NCBI GenBank assembly: GCA_025200525.1
Contig: CM045762.1
Coordinates: 105,116,682-105,180,681 of the forward strand
Origin: Camellia lanceoleosa
Taxonomy: Eukaryota > Streptophyta > Magnoliopsida > Ericales > Theaceae
Direction of reading: 5' to 3'
Length of the DNA stretch: 64,000 nt
The notes under the pieces are model-generated. The model made no database searches. It had not been told where the DNA came from and saw nothing but the letters and a program-made list of their open reading frames with translations. Positions 37,438 to 50,561 of this stretch are shown piece by piece (positions within the stretch are counted from its first letter, which is position 1; each line of letters starts with the position of its first letter). A program made the position numbers and the translations under genes.

Positions 37438-38815
37438 CCATCATATCAGTATGAGGAAAATTAGAGAAAACTTTTTATCGATCCACATCTTTTTCCTAAT
37501 TTAAATTGTTAAGAATTTTTGAAATAAAATGAGTTATTTTTTTGTGTTTTCAAAAACCATTCATGTTCTATTGACAAATTCAAATTCAAATTCAAATTCA
37601 AAAAAATAAAAAATAAAAAATGATGGGCACTACCTTATCAAATATCAATAAATTAAATCCCATGGGTCCAAGGTTCCATTTCATCGCTATGAAACTAGCA
37701 AAGAAACATGTTTGATGTACAATTGTTTTTTAAAAAAAATAAAATTAAATGAAGAGTTTGAGTATATTATTTTTTCTAAATGCATGCAACTCTTGTGAAT
37801 TAATTTTATTTATTAAAATTTTTATCTCAACTTTCAATAATATATGGTGGTTTCCCCACCTATCCAATCTCCCTCTTCTTTTCCTCCCCTTCCTTTCGAT
37901 CCTTCTCCAGATCTGATCCTTAATCTAGATATGATATTTGGCTCACTAGTTCGACCATCACCATCTTACCTTCTTTAACCGCGAGCCCAAAACTTTGAGA
38001 TTTGGTTTAAAATCTTCTTAAAGACTGATGGTTGACGCTAGATAATGCGTTTGTTTCGCGCTAGGCGACAACTTCAATCCCAATATTGTATCTTGATCAG
38101 AGGATATAGGGTTTTCAAATTCCAAGTTGAAGGTTGCAAACCAGCAGAGTTTTGGATGAGTTCAATGGCAACTTGGATTTGATTTTTTTCTATTTGGTGT
38201 TTTAATTTTTAGTTTGTTGATGTAATAATCCTTCATGTATAAAGGTTTGTTTCCCTTCCTTGTAGGAACCTTTTCTTCTCCTCTATAGAGGCTTGTATCA
38301 TTCCTTCTATAGAGGTTGTTAATTGATCGGATCTTTTATAGGTTTTGCAATAAAGATTTTCTTCCTGATCTAAAAGACTTTCAATAATAAATTTATTATT
38401 GAAATTTTTTTTTAACAAAAATACAATTCAACTACTTATTCTTCTCACATTATATTTTAATAAAAATAATACAAATAAACCAAAAATTAATCAAAACTCA
38501 CAAAAGTCAAAATATTGCAATCATTTATGACTTTGATAAATTTATCATTATCAAAACAATTAATTATTCCACAAACATAAAACACAACTAAAAAGAATCA
38601 AAATTTTCCCATTATTAAAACGAGGGGTAGATATATATAAAAAATTTCACTTACAACTTACGAGTAAATAATTTCAATCAATAGGTCATACTAATAATTA
38701 TCCCATAATTTTAAGTGTAAATTGCACAACATGTTCTAAGCTTTGAAGGAAATACAATAACCCCACAAGTTTGAAATAGTTACATTAGATTCCTTTAAAA
38801 TTTTAATTTACATAA
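37438..38815. other. AT-rich non-coding DNA
   Basis: Includes an (AAATTC)n run at about 37573-37600 and a CT-rich stretch near 37865-37925. No coding exon recognised. Confidence 0.5.
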
Positions 38816-39230
38816 TATAATTTTTTTTATCAACAAAAAAGAAAGCCCTATATTAATGATAATAAAAGAAAAACATTAATAAGGACAAGAAAGAGTGAAA
38901 AAGAATGCATCATAACAAATCCCATCCATCCCAACTAAATTGGCATAACAACAAATCATGTGCACACTCTTGCAAACAAAGGTTGGCAAGAAGTCAACCG
39001 CAACAAAATTAGAAACAACAAACGCAACATAACCCCTGTTGTCCCTGATCCAAAATTAAGTTGAAAGTACCAAGTAAAAAAAGTTAAATCCTAACCCAAC
39101 AGCATCTAACCTAGCATAAGTACCACAAATCAGCAAGCAAAGACACCAGCCCACCAGCCCCAAGACGACAACAACAGCATACTAGCACTGACCCATACTC
39201 AAAACGAAGTAGTAAAGGTAATTTGCATAG
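38816..39230 (-). mobile_element. LINE 3' end fragment (5'-truncated)
   Basis: On the minus strand a ~400 bp non-coding T/G-rich segment ends in TTATTATCATTAATATAGGG, TTGATAAAAAAAA, the same layout as the other LINE tails here (T/G-rich 3' UTR, TTGATMAA, A tail). No ORF2 sequence is retained. Confidence 0.5.
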
Positions 39231-40079
39231 CTCTCTTCTCATTAATAATTTATTAGTTATATAAATAAATTAAAATAAACATACTATTGTCATTCCTTCT
39301 ATATTAAAATGTATATTTCATATTATTTAATTTTATATTTTCATATCATCTTTATTAATTTTGATCTCTATGTACTTTACTTTAATTTTAATGGTGACAT
39401 AGATGGTACATTTGACAATAATTTTTAATCTTTTGTGACCTAGTTATATGAAATTTATATCAAATTATAAATTATTCTTAATTATGAAATGTGTAAATAA
39501 CAACTTTACTTAGGCATATTGTCAGATAAATATTTTTAATTTTAGTATTTGTTTTGAATTAATATGAAATTTTTAAAACTTTTATTCTAAACGACATAGT
39601 GAAACTTAAATAAAGATGTAGAGATTAGTTCACGCTTAGGTTTTGAACTCTTGGCAGATGTAGTCTAATTACCATGTTACCCTCCAAAGAATGTGAATGA
39701 AAGGCAAGCTTTGTGGAAAATTCTATTTCCACACACTTAATTGTCTCAAAGGCATATTTTCTCAAGGCACACACCTATTAATTTGATTATTACTTAATAT
39801 TCTTAATCCACATACTGAAGTTACAATCATACCATTCACTCATGACCATTGCACACACACCAAACACTCATTTCCACACACTTGTTCATTGACCCTATGT
39901 TCTCACGTAGACCCACCGACATGAACACCGTTGAAGACTTTGGTTTGCAGTAAGACATTTTTTCTCCATTGAAGACCATACTCAACCTTCGATCCAAAAT
40001 ATTGTTGAAGGTATGGCATTCTTTCCATGGACATCTTATTCTTTCCACAAAAGAAATGGAAAATTTATAGGAAAGCAAG
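39231..40079. other. Non-coding DNA and possible LINE 5' leader
   Basis: AT-rich to about 39700. GGCAAGCTTTGTGGAAAATT at 39702 resembles, in inverted orientation, a segment near 56790-56850 on the far side of the LINE. The 5' UTR of the LINE probably starts between 39800 and 40000, but I cannot place its end. Confidence 0.4.
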
Positions 40080-40098
40080 CTCGACTTTAGCAAACGTG

Positions 40099-41720
40099 AT
40101 CAATTGTTGTTTTTGGATAATATACCTATAGCAATGACTCCAAGAGGCTTGCATGAGCTGTTCACAAAGTTTGGGGTGGTTAGGGATGTTTTTATTCGAC
40201 AAAAGATGAGGAAATCATCAAATACCAGATTTGGCTTTGTGCGCTTTGATTGGGGCTATGGGTAGATGATAGAAAACTGGCTTTAAAAGACGTAGAGTAT
40301 GGAAAGGCAAATGGTGAAACACAAAATAAGGAGGAAGTTTGAGGGGAAATCTGCAACAGAAAATATCACAAAGAAAAACTGGAACCAGGGTATAGCCAGC
40401 AGATCCTTTGTAGAGGTTTTAAATGGGGTGAATCCAGTTGGCAACCAACATATTACTATTAATGTGGAGGAGATAGGAAATGGCTGGTTGTATGAAAGCA
40501 TTATTCTACGGCTCAAACAACTATACTCTGTTTAGGCAATCAAAGAAAAATTCAAAAGAAAAGGCTTAATTGATGTGCTAGTAAGGGAGGGTGGAGAAAC
40601 AGATGTTGTGATAACTTTCAAATCCAATGAGGATATAAGGATCAATAGAAGCATGATTATTGGTTTCAGGAATTGTGTGTCTTCATAAAGGAATGGTCAA
40701 TTGATCTTCACTTTGAGCAAGAAAGGTATGTCTGGCTGAGTTGCTATGGAATACCACTAAATTTATGGAATGTCAATACCTTCAGAAAGATTGGCAGCCT
40801 ATGGGGGGAGGTGATTTATGTTGATGGAGACACCTGTGAGGCAAAGATTATTTCGTTGTGGAAAAATTAAGATTGCCACAAGAGTTATGGAGCCAATAAA
40901 CACAAGCCTAGATCTGGATTGCAAGGGAAGAGTATATCCTGTCAGAGTTTGTAAAGGGCAGATTGTGAATGAGGTAAAAGCTTCTTGCAAATGCAACATC
41001 TCTGTAGATGATGAGGAGTATGCTAGCTCCAATGTTCATGGTGGGGTGCAGCTCACTGGTCCCAAATTAGAGGAAGATGCTGATGATTTGGCTGATGCAG
41101 AGGTTGATGATGTGGCAAATAAAATTGAGTTGGCTGAAGGGGTGTTGCCAGTAGGGCAGAAAGAATGAGGTAAGGCGGATGTAGCTGGTAGCTTGCTGGA
41201 GATCTCAGTAGTTGAAGAGACTAAAGAGTACATTGGGAAATCAAATGAAGTTGACATAAGCAAGGCTGCAGATAGCATGAGGAAAGTAATTGAAGATGGC
41301 ACACGTGAGGTAGAGGTAATGATGAAGGAAAAAGAAGGCTTGCAGCAGGGGTGTAATGACGAGGTTCAAAAAGTAGGTGATCAAACTCCTATACCAGGTT
41401 TTGTGAGAAGTTTGAGTGGGCCTTCGAGGGTCAGACCAGGTATCAATTTGGAAGTTCTCTTGGGCCATAAGCAAAGACTTACTCCAAACAATGGGCTTCG
41501 TACATTTCAACATTATGGACCTGGTATTAGGCTACCCAATGTGTGGGCAAATCATAGATCTATGGTGTTGGACTCTAAGTCTAATGAATGTGATACTATT
41601 AGCGTATCCATTAGTTACTTTGTTGCTACTAAGATAAAGTCAAGAAAAGACAAAGGGAAAAGTAAAGTGGGTGATAGAAAGTCAATGACAGTGGATTCAC
41701 CGGGTTTGCTAGAAGATTAG
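40099..41720 (+). pseudogene. LINE ORF1 (RRM and DUF4283-like), decayed
   Basis: Begins, across frames, with FLDNIPIAMTPRGLHELFTK and FGVVRDVFI then TRFGFVRFDW, an RNA-recognition motif with its RNP-like segments, as in many plant L1 ORF1 proteins. From 40480 NGWLYESIILRLKQLYSV and, near 40690, EWSIDLHFEQERYVWLSCYG with PLNLWNVNTFRKIGSLWGEV is the DUF4283-like region common to these proteins. An acidic, low-complexity C-terminal part follows (41036-41720). It binds the LINE RNA in intact elements. Internal stops (for example near 40533 and 40868) and frameshifts break it. Confidence 0.75.
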
Positions 41721-42023
41721 GCATGGGGGCTGGATCAAGTAAAAGCAAATACAAAAGAGTCAGAGTCAAATCAGAGTTGTCGCTATGTCAAGTCTGCTTC
41801 CGATATATCTGCTCATAGTAGTATCAAAGGTAACTTCCATGAGGCACAACAAACACTTCTCTTGGGTAAAAGTTTGGGGATTGACTGCAAGGGTTAAGAT
41901 GAGGCAGTGATTCAAAAACTTGTGCAAATGGAGAAGATGGATACGGCACGGCTTGGGGATGGGATTGAGGGGCCAGCATAATCACTCTCTTTGGGTGGTG
42001 TTGAAGTGCATAAATCTCTTCTT

Positions 42024-44330
42024 ATGAAGTGGTTAAGCTAGAATATTAGAGGGCTTGGTAGGCCTGAGAAGTTGAAGAAAATAAGGAAGCTTTTAGCAAA
42101 TAGAAAATTGACATGGCTTTATTTCAAGAAACAAAAAAAGAAAGCCTCTCAAGTGTGGATGTAAAAAGATTGTGGCCTAGAGATAACTTGGAGTTCATGG
42201 CTATTGATGCTAAGGGTAGGGCCGGAGGGCTGCTTTGCATCTGGGATCCTGATGTGTTTCACCTTTCAAATTGTTGTAGTGATAAAAGTTACCTTCTGCC
42301 CACAGGTACTGTTCTCAACTCTTTTGCATGTGTTGTTATTAATGTGTATGCTCCTAATGATACTGTGAGGAGATGTAAACTATAGGAGAGTCTTGTAAAC
42401 TTGAAAGCTATTTTCCATACACCTTGGTGTATAGGTGGAAATTTTAATGAAATTAGATTTGTGGGTGATAGAGTGGGATGTTCAAGAAGGGAAAGGGGTA
42501 TGAAAGACTTCAATGAATTCATAGATAGGTGTGAGTTGACTGAGTTACAAATGCTGGGGAGAAAATTTACCTGGTGTAATGCAATTGATGGCAATAAATT
42601 GAGTAAAATAGATAGATTTCTGCTTAGTCCTTAGTGGATTGAAAGATTCAAGCTCAATCTTTGGGGATTACCTAGACTCATGTCTGATCATTGTCCTCTA
42701 CTTTTATTGGAAGATGAAAGGGACTGGGGACCCAAACCTTTTAAATTCACAAATGCCTGGTTGTTACATCCTAGTTTTGCTTCCCATCTTGCATTATTTT
42801 GGAAGAGACTCAAACAAAGGGCAAAGCAGGGTTAATATTGCAAAGGAAACTACAGGTATTGAAGTTAGCTAAAACAGTAGAGCAAAGAGGTGTATGGAAA
42901 TGTGTTAGAAAAACTGAAAGCAGCTGAGAGTGAGTTACACTCCTTGGATGTATTGGCTGAAGATAGACCTTTGGTAGAAATAGAGTTGCAGTTAAAAAGA
43001 GAAATTAGAAGTAAAATATGGAGGCTTAACAGAATGTTGGAATAGTCCTGGTTGCAAAAGTCAAGATTAGAGTGGAACCTAAAAGGGGACAGGAACACTA
43101 GATTTTTTCATGTGATGGCTAACAATAGGCAGAATAGAAATGCTCTAAATTCTATTTTAGTTGATGAGCGAGTGGTTAACGATCCAGAGCATATGAAGCA
43201 GGAGGTATGGGCCCACTTTAATAGGCATTTTTCAGAAGAATTGAGGAGTAGACCTATAATAACTAGTGCTTTCAAGAGTGTCAGATGCATTGATTTTTTT
43301 CAGCAATTGGAAGTAGAGTTTTCGGAGGGGAGATATGGGCAGCAGTAAAAGAGTGTAATGGGAATAAAGCACCAGGTCCAGATGGGTTTAACTTAATGTA
43401 CTTTCAAAAGAATTGAAAGGTGTTTAAAGAAGAGGTGATGTCTTTTATGAAGGAGTTTCACAGCTTGGGTAGTTTGTCACATGGGATGAATAGCTCTTTT
43501 ATCACATTAATCCCGAAGAAGGTCAACGCAGGTAAGCTAAGTGACTATAGGCCTATAAGCCTGATTGGGTCAATGTACAAGATTTTGTCTAAAGTTCTTG
43601 CAAGTAGACTTAAACCAGTTATGTCAGAAGTAATTAGTGAAACTCAATTAGCTTCTGTGGAGGGAAGGAATATCTTGGATGGGGTTATTATTGCTAATGA
43701 AATTGTGGATGGGTGGAAGAAAGCCAAGAAGAAAGGGCTGCTGCTCAAGCTCAATTTTGAGAAAGGTTATGACTCCATCAACTGGGGCTTTTTGTTTTCC
43801 ATGTTATCAAACTTTGGTTTTGGTTCCAAATGGATTTCGTGAATGGTAGAGTGTATTTCCATTGCCAGAATCTCAGTTCTTGTGAATGGGTGTCTAACTA
43901 AAGAGTTTAGTCCTCAGAAAGGCCTCAGGCATGGTGATCCACTATCTCCTTTTCTTTTTAATCTGGCAGCCGAAGGGCTCAATATTCTACTGCTCAGAGC
44001 TAGGAAAAAGGGATTGGTAAAAGGAGTACATGTTGGAGGCAACGAAGTGGTTGTATCTCATCTACAATTTGTCGGTGACTCACTTTTATTCTGTGAAGCT
44101 GATGTGCAGGAGGTGCTGAATCTGAAAAGAATATTAAGGTGCTTTGAAATGGTCCCAGGGATCAAGATTAATTACCACAAGAGTGTGGTTTATGGGGTTG
44201 GACTATCTGATAATTTGATCAAGGATTTTGCTACTTTGCTTAATTGTAAGATTCAAAGTATACCTTTCAAATTCCTTGGTCTACCTTTGGGTGCTTCACC
44301 AAGTAGAAAGAAGTCATGGAAACCTGTTAT
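42024..44330 (+). pseudogene. LINE ORF2, endonuclease and reverse transcriptase part
   Basis: Starts at MKWLS with NIRGLGRPEKL, then WLYFQETKKES (catalytic Glu), and near 42430 CIGGNFNEI, where the usual GDFN Asp is Asn. SDHCPLLL near 42682 holds the catalytic His. RT follows: NKAPGPDG (43362), FITLIPKK, DYRPISLIGSMYKILSKVLA, LKLNFEKGYDSI (family: KLDFEKAYD, catalytic Asp to Asn), QKGLRHGDPLSPFLFNL, and HLQFVGDSLL at 44060 in place of the YADD box (Ala-Asp to Val-Gly). It ends at KKSWKPVI, where the LTR-like element is inserted. Both enzymes have lost key residues besides stops. Confidence 0.9.
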
Positions 44331-45085
44331 TGTCACATCCCAAACCCGCCCCTAAAAGTTTGGGCATGACCACTTCAGAAACTGACATCTAACTTGATAT
44401 ATATATATATGAGATATGGGGCCTAAATGGAAGCATTAATATTTTAAAATGACAAAAAACCATCTCCATTGAGCTATAACTACCATGCCAGGATCATTAA
44501 CGGAACATAAGGCAGATATACATACAGTGACGTGCATCTGAGAATTTAGCTATATGCATATACACATACATATATAGACCCAGCCCTCAAGATTGGGCGT
44601 ATAACAAAAGTATTAAAAGGTAAAGGGATTATATACACTTCCTCTTTAGACAGACAATCAGGGTAAAAAATCAAAAGTTTAGCAAAACTCCATAAAATGA
44701 GCTGCCTTCATTTAAGTGGCTGGACACCCTGAGGTTGACATAAGAAGAACGGATGCCATGGGTTGAGACTAACCTCCAGGTGGAGTGCCTACAGAAATGG
44801 ACATAACATAAAGTAAACCAAACTCAGTGAATAGTAGTACGTAACAATTTCACAATTAACTTGAATTACAATGTACATATATAAGGGCAGAGGACATATA
44901 GTTAGCTTTATCCTGTAATTATTTTTAGAATGGCCTTAGGCCTAAACTTAAACAGAATGGTTTTCAGCCCTTAAACAGACGGCATTAAGTCATTTTCATG
45001 CATGTATGAACTCAAGAGGTGGCTCGCACGGATTCTAGAGGTGACTCGCATGGCAGCACTTTGTTTCATACTAACAGATCATACA

Positions 45086-45260
45086 GAATGGCCATAGGCC
45101 CAGATGTCACAAATTGGCCATAGGCCTCACAGATGTTATAGAACGGTTATAAGCCTCACAACTTTCACAGAACGGCCATAGGCCTCATAACTTTCACAGA
45201 ACGGCCATAGGCCTCATAACTTTCATAGAACGGCCATAGGCCTCATAACTTTCACATCGG
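45086..45260 (+). repeat. 29 bp tandem repeat inside the outer LTR-like element
   Basis: AACGGCCATAGGCCTCATAA repeats with a 29 base period (45171, 45200, 45229), with diverged copies upstream (AATGGCCATAGGCCCAGATG, AATTGGCCATAGGCCTCACA). Six copies or so. Confidence 0.85.
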
Positions 45261-45572
45261 CTTTAAGCCCGCCACATATGTATGGACTCAAAAGGTGGCT
45301 CAGACAGACTTAGTTTTGTATAGCACTTTGTTCCATACCGTAAATTAATAGGTCTAACGGATTATACCAACAACTCATCTCATATCATAGCATAACGGAA
45401 CGGATAAATGTAATGTAATAATTCACATCATAGTGTGGGTCACATAATAATGTTATTGGTATTCAATTCTTTCCTTGGATTGAGTTATTCATAGGTTAAT
45501 ATGATATTTAGCCTAATTTCTCAACGGTTACTAACATATAAAACAACATGTATAAAGTATCGATAAGGTCAT

Positions 45573-47920
45573 TGTCACGACCCCATTCTGCCCCTAGAAG
45601 AATGGTGCCATACTGGCCAGTAATCCGAGATTACCGAAGGCCAGCTTGCAAAGATCACACACACAATCAGAGTATATATGTATTGGGGCTTACATGTACG
45701 TATAATAAATTCAAATCTAAATAGTCCATGAGAGTCGTATGAGATCAAATGAAATAACATACACTTTAACATGGTCTTACAAATTAAGTACAACAAAACA
45801 AGTACAAAATATATCTTGATCAAAAGGCTTCTCAAGCCGACATATACAAAAGAAATAACTACAAGCCAAGAAGCATAATCTTCAAGATGATACAAAACAC
45901 GAATCCAAAACATCCTCGCAAAACACATCTAGGCGTCACCGCCTTCTTGCTCATCACCTATATATATATATATATACAGAGGGTGAGCTTGGATACTCAG
46001 TGAATGATATTAGAAATAAAGGTTTGAATGAATGATATCCGAGATCTTTGCCAAAACAATACATATCATAACTTATACAAATCAAGGGATGAACCAAGTT
46101 TATCTATCAAATCTTTCAAAGCTTCAAACGATGCTTACTAGCATCAATAATACAAGGGATGACATTAACAAAGGTGCTATAAAAGCTTAGAGTCCTCTAG
46201 CATGTAAGGACTTGTGTTACAAAGGCTTAAAGTCCTCTAACACGTAAGGACTTGTGCTACAAAGGCTTAAAGTCCCCTAGCACGTACGAACTTGTATTAC
46301 AAAAGCTTAAAGTCCTCTAACACATAAGGACTTGTGTTACAAAAGCTTAAAGTCCTCTAACACGTAAGGACTTGTGCTACAAAGGCTTAAAGTCTCCTAG
46401 CACGTACAGACTTTCCAAGAATGTCATCCAAAACAAAGCTAATACTTGATACTCAAAATAGGGATAATCATTCATGCTTAATAGATACTTTTCCAACAAG
46501 GCAAAACAAAGCTTTATCAAAACGTTACAACATAGCTTTATTAAAAATACCACTCACATAGCTCTTCGGATGTCGGGGTTAGAGCAAGGGTCCAAGTCCT
46601 ACAAACATAGGGCAAGGTCTACTGAATGCACTTCAAGAAGACAAGAAAGAATGCTCAAAGATGGACATGAAATGCATTTTCAAAACAAGCTTAGCATGGG
46701 TATAAATGATCTCGGCGTTTCTTTCAAACTACGTCAAAACAAGGCAAAACACGTGCTGGGAGCTAAAACACTGTTTCTCATCTTGGGAAAACATGCTGGG
46801 TACCAACCAGGTCTTGGCCGAGGTCCCACATCTCTTGGCCGAGGTGTGTTCCCACTAACCTCATTCAAGAAAGTGAAGTCGGGAAAATTTGGGTTTCCCT
46901 TCACGAAGAACATGAACATGAATGCCAAAATCATAACTTCTTATTACAAAATTTGAGATTTCATGCTATGAGTTCAAAAACATGGACCTGGGTACCCATA
47001 CTCGATGATCTTAAGAAAACAAACACAAAAACATGGATCTTGATGTAAACTTTTGGATCAAAACAAGACTTTTCTTCAAGAACTCAAGAACACCATTTTC
47101 TCTTTCTAAAAACGAACTTTAAAACAATGCATGGCTTATGAATCATGCTCGATCATGCAATGCAGCTAGATGAACAATAAGAATAACAAGAGCAAATCAA
47201 GATTCTAACCTCAAGACACGAATCTAACGGTTCAAGGTGTGAAGATCAAGCTAGGAAATCCATTCTCACTCAAGAACTCTTCTTCCTCTCTCCCTAGAGC
47301 TTCTTCCTAGAACAAAGATATAACAAATGATAGGTTTCCTCTCACTGTCGGCTGACTTAACCCTCTGCTGGGGCACGTGGCAACGGCTGGTTGGCACTTC
47401 CTCAAAAGGTGACAGAATGATAAGACAAGTGCATGACAAAGTGTACACAACAAGCAAGGTGATATGGGCATTCTGGCAAGAAGAAGATCTCGGGTTAAAA
47501 CATCGGCTCCGGCAATGATCTCGGCCAAGATGGATAATGCATGGTCCAAATGTGCCACACCTCAGCCTAGATGCGCCACACCTCGGCCTAGGTTATACCG
47601 GTCCAGAACAAGACCACCAGGTGCAAGGATCAAGATCTAGAATGCCTAGGTGGTAACATCTCGGCCTAGATGACATCTCGGCCAAGACGCCAGGGTGAAG
47701 GTGGAGGTCAACCAAAGTGGTTCCAAGTTAGTACTAAGCGTAAGAGGTTCAAAGGGTGCGACCTAGGCTTAAGATGACCTCGGCTCTACACTCCAAGCAA
47801 GGGACAAAACATGCAAGCAACACTCAGACAAGATAAATCAAAGTCTATGGATGCAACTTAACAAGACAAAATTATATAAATGCATGTGAGCATGACTAAG
47901 ACAAAGTGAGGGTTGTTACA
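45573..47920 (+). mobile_element. LTR-like element nested in the outer one, perfect GTCAT duplication
   Basis: Starts TGTCACGACCCCATTCTGCC and ends GTGAGGGTTGTTACA. It is flanked on both sides by GTCAT (45568-45572 and 47921-47925), a perfect 5 bp target duplication. 2348 bp, no coding domains; frames inside are short. Its ends resemble the host element (TGTCAC ... TTACA), as does the CTCAGTGAAT motif, so the two are probably related families. Best explained as a solo LTR left by recombination. It was inserted after the outer element. Confidence 0.75.
46181..46414 (+). repeat. 40 bp tandem repeat inside the inner LTR-like element
   Basis: Exactly 40 base period: AAAGGCTTAAAGTCCTCTAA, CACGTAAGGACTTGTGCTAC, with copies starting at 46181, 46221, 46261, 46301, 46341 and a partial one at 46381. 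Copies 3 and 6 share the variant CCTAGCACGTAC, suggesting duplication of a three-unit (120 bp) block. Confidence 0.9.
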
Positions 47921-49449
47921 GTCATGTTCCCATTCAATATCATGTTCCCAGTACACGGGCTTACATTCACGATTTCTTCCTGTTAACCAACTTCACAGCA
48001 TTAATAGTTTGTACGCAATTTTTATGCAGAATCACAAGTAATTTACAGATTATAGCACATTACAAATAATCTTTAAATGTAACCAGAATGAAGAGTAGTT
48101 CCAGAGTCATACCAATGTACCCAGCTCTTTCAATATTCACACAAGTTTGTACCGATTTCCCATCAACATAAATGTTAACATAATCACTTGCAAGGAACAG
48201 AACGTTAATAATAATAAGAATTATTAACGGTGAGTAAATGTTCGATTACAGTACTACTACTCACTGTGCTGTAACGGAGTGCTTGTTCCTCCCGGGTTAT
48301 GACCTACACACATGCATAACTTATACATTAGTTCCCTTTCTTTCTTAATTCATTTCTTGCTTCATTTTACTTTGAATGAATTTACAGGCATCTTCAGAAC
48401 ATCAAACACAGATTTCAAAAATACCGGAGGGTTAAGCACGTAAAAGGGAGCAGATGAAAATTTGCAACATGGGCCACACGCAGTCGTGAGCCCGCGACGC
48501 AGCAAGGCTTCCTCAAGACGTGGCGTTGAACTCCGTGACGCGGCGTGATTCTGGCAATACAGTCCGAAATTTTCCAAACAGAACCCCATTTTGAGTAAGC
48601 TTGTACAAGGATCAAAATAGGTTCTTGATTACTAGATTGTGGTTCAAAAATCATATAAATAGGAATTGCAAACATACTTCGATCTAAGTATGAGTTAGAT
48701 CATTAATCTTAAAGTCATTAACATACTCAATTTCAAAATATTTCCATCTTTCACACACACCCACACACACAAACACACATGCAACCCTTATTCATCTAAC
48801 TCAAGCTTAATAATTGAAGGAATAAGATGAAATTCCTCACTAGATCATTCAATACAATTCCAACTCATTTCAACACAAGAAACAACAATTCAATTAACCA
48901 TTTAACACAATAATATAAGGGGATTCTTTCTCAATTCAAAAAGGAGGATTAATCAACAAGGATTAGACTTACCTTGAGTTAAATTCTCTACCAACCCTCT
49001 AAGTTTATTCAATTCCATCCTTGGGGAACTTCCTCTTCCCCTCAACTCTTTTCTTTCCTCTCTCTCTCAGGAGATTTTTTTGTATGGCTCTTAAGTCAAA
49101 AGAAATGAAGAATATAGACATATATATCTAAAAGTGAGTAAAGACAAAATTTAATCAGTTTAATCATCCCTAATCAAATTTCTACAAAAATGCTTATTAT
49201 TACTTAAAAATTATGCTGATCTCATATGTAAAATCAATTTCAGGTAATTAAGCCTCTAAGGCTTCCAATTTCTGATTCAATCATTATAATTGTGACAGGT
49301 ACTTTCCTTACCAAACAGATAGAGGTTTCAATTTATAAGAGCCACGTGCTTAAACTAAATTTTTCGAGAGATTTCACATTAAACATTTAAATGCACAGAA
49401 CAAGGAACTAAATTATGCCAGAAACACATACAAGGGTTGGGTTATTACA

Positions 49450-50561
49450 ATTATAGATGAAAGATCAAACGCGTGCTTACAGGTTGGAAAAGGAGGCTCC
49501 TCTCTTTTGTTGGCAGACTAACTCTAATCAAATCAATGCTTTCTAGCTTTCCTGTATATTATTTATCACTCTTTAAGATACCGGAAGGAGTTGCTAAGGA
49601 AATAGATAAAGTATAAGTAGCCTTCTTGTGGGGAGGCACAAACTTGAAGAGAAAAATCAACTTAGTGCAATGGAATGAGGTGACCAAGAGCATCGATCAA
49701 GGTAGGTAGGGAATTAGGCGAATCAGAGAGGTTAATGCTTGTTTATTACTGAAGTGGTGGTGGAGATTTGCCAATGAAGATGAGGCATTATGGAAAAAGG
49801 TGGTTTGTAGTAAATATAATATTGTTGTTGGAGCTTGGCTTCCAAATTAAACTAATGGCATTAGATGGTCTAAGTTATGGGGTGATATTTTAGTAGTGGC
49901 AAAGCAAAGAAACAATCTTCTACAATTTTTTGTTAACAATTTTCAAGTTAAAGTAGGTAATGGGAACAAAGTGAGATTTTGGCATGATAAATGGTGTGGT
50001 AGAATTTGTCTTAAGGAGGTTTTCCTTAGACTTTACTCCCTTTCCACTGTTAATAATGGTTCTCTCAAGTTTTTTGTTGATAAAAAAGGTTACTCTGAGT
50101 TGTGGGATCTCAGTTTTAGACGAACTCTGTTTCAGTGGGAGGGTGAGGAGGTATCTAGGCTCACTACTGTGTTTAGAGCAGCTTCTGCATTACGTTTGGG
50201 TGAAAAAGATAAAGCAAGGCGACTAGCATGCCAAACAGGTCAGTCCTTTGTTGCATCTCTTTATAGGCATAGTGAATTGGGATTTGGTGATAGTGTGAGG
50301 TCTAGTAGACTGGTGTAGATTAATTATCTCCCACCCAAAGTTCAATTTTTTGGGTGGTTTGCTTAGAAACATAAAGTCAAAATGTCCGTCTTTCTTCAAA
50401 TGATTAGAGTTCTAGGTGAGGAAACCTCCACTGTGTGTGTTTTTTTGTAAATCTGAGGCTGAATTTGTTGCACATGTACTTATTTCTTGTCCTCTGGTTT
50501 GGAAGGTTTGGATTGGCTTGTTGCAGTGGTGGGGATCGATTTATGCTGTCCGTTCGGTTGA
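49450..50561 (+). pseudogene. LINE ORF2 continued, post-RT and zf-RVT part
   Basis: Resumes where the 44330 break left off: [12 protein letters not shown] sequence in shifted frames, then [40 protein letters not shown] and CLLLKWWWRFANEDEALWKK, the thumb-like region of plant L1 ORF2. At 49896-50318 VGNGNKVRFWHDKWCG is open. From 50325 PPKVQFFGWF and SEAEFVAHVLISCPLVWKVW is the zf-RVT zinc-binding region (C...H....C). It is cut at 50561 by the CACTA element. One or two stops remain per 300 bases. Confidence 0.85.

Larger units (their letters stand above)
44331..49449 (+). mobile_element. Long LTR-like element (solo LTR candidate) in LINE ORF2
   Basis: Starts TGTCACATCCCAAACCCGCC and ends GGGTTATTACA, so TG...CA ends. 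Flanks are GTTAT (44326-44330) and ATTAT (49450-49454), a 4/5 match for a 5 bp target duplication. It lies exactly inside a LINE reading frame that resumes after it. Without the inner element (45573-47920) it is about 2.77 kb with no pol genes. ACTCAGTGAATAGTAGTACG and a 29 bp tandem repeat occur inside. The ends and length suggest a long Ty3/gypsy (chromovirus-like) solo LTR; the lineage is an inference. Confidence 0.65.

Noticed and set aside
42024..44330. Active LINE reverse transcriptase
   Set aside because: The YADD box reads FVGD, another catalytic Asp is Asn, and there are in-frame stops.
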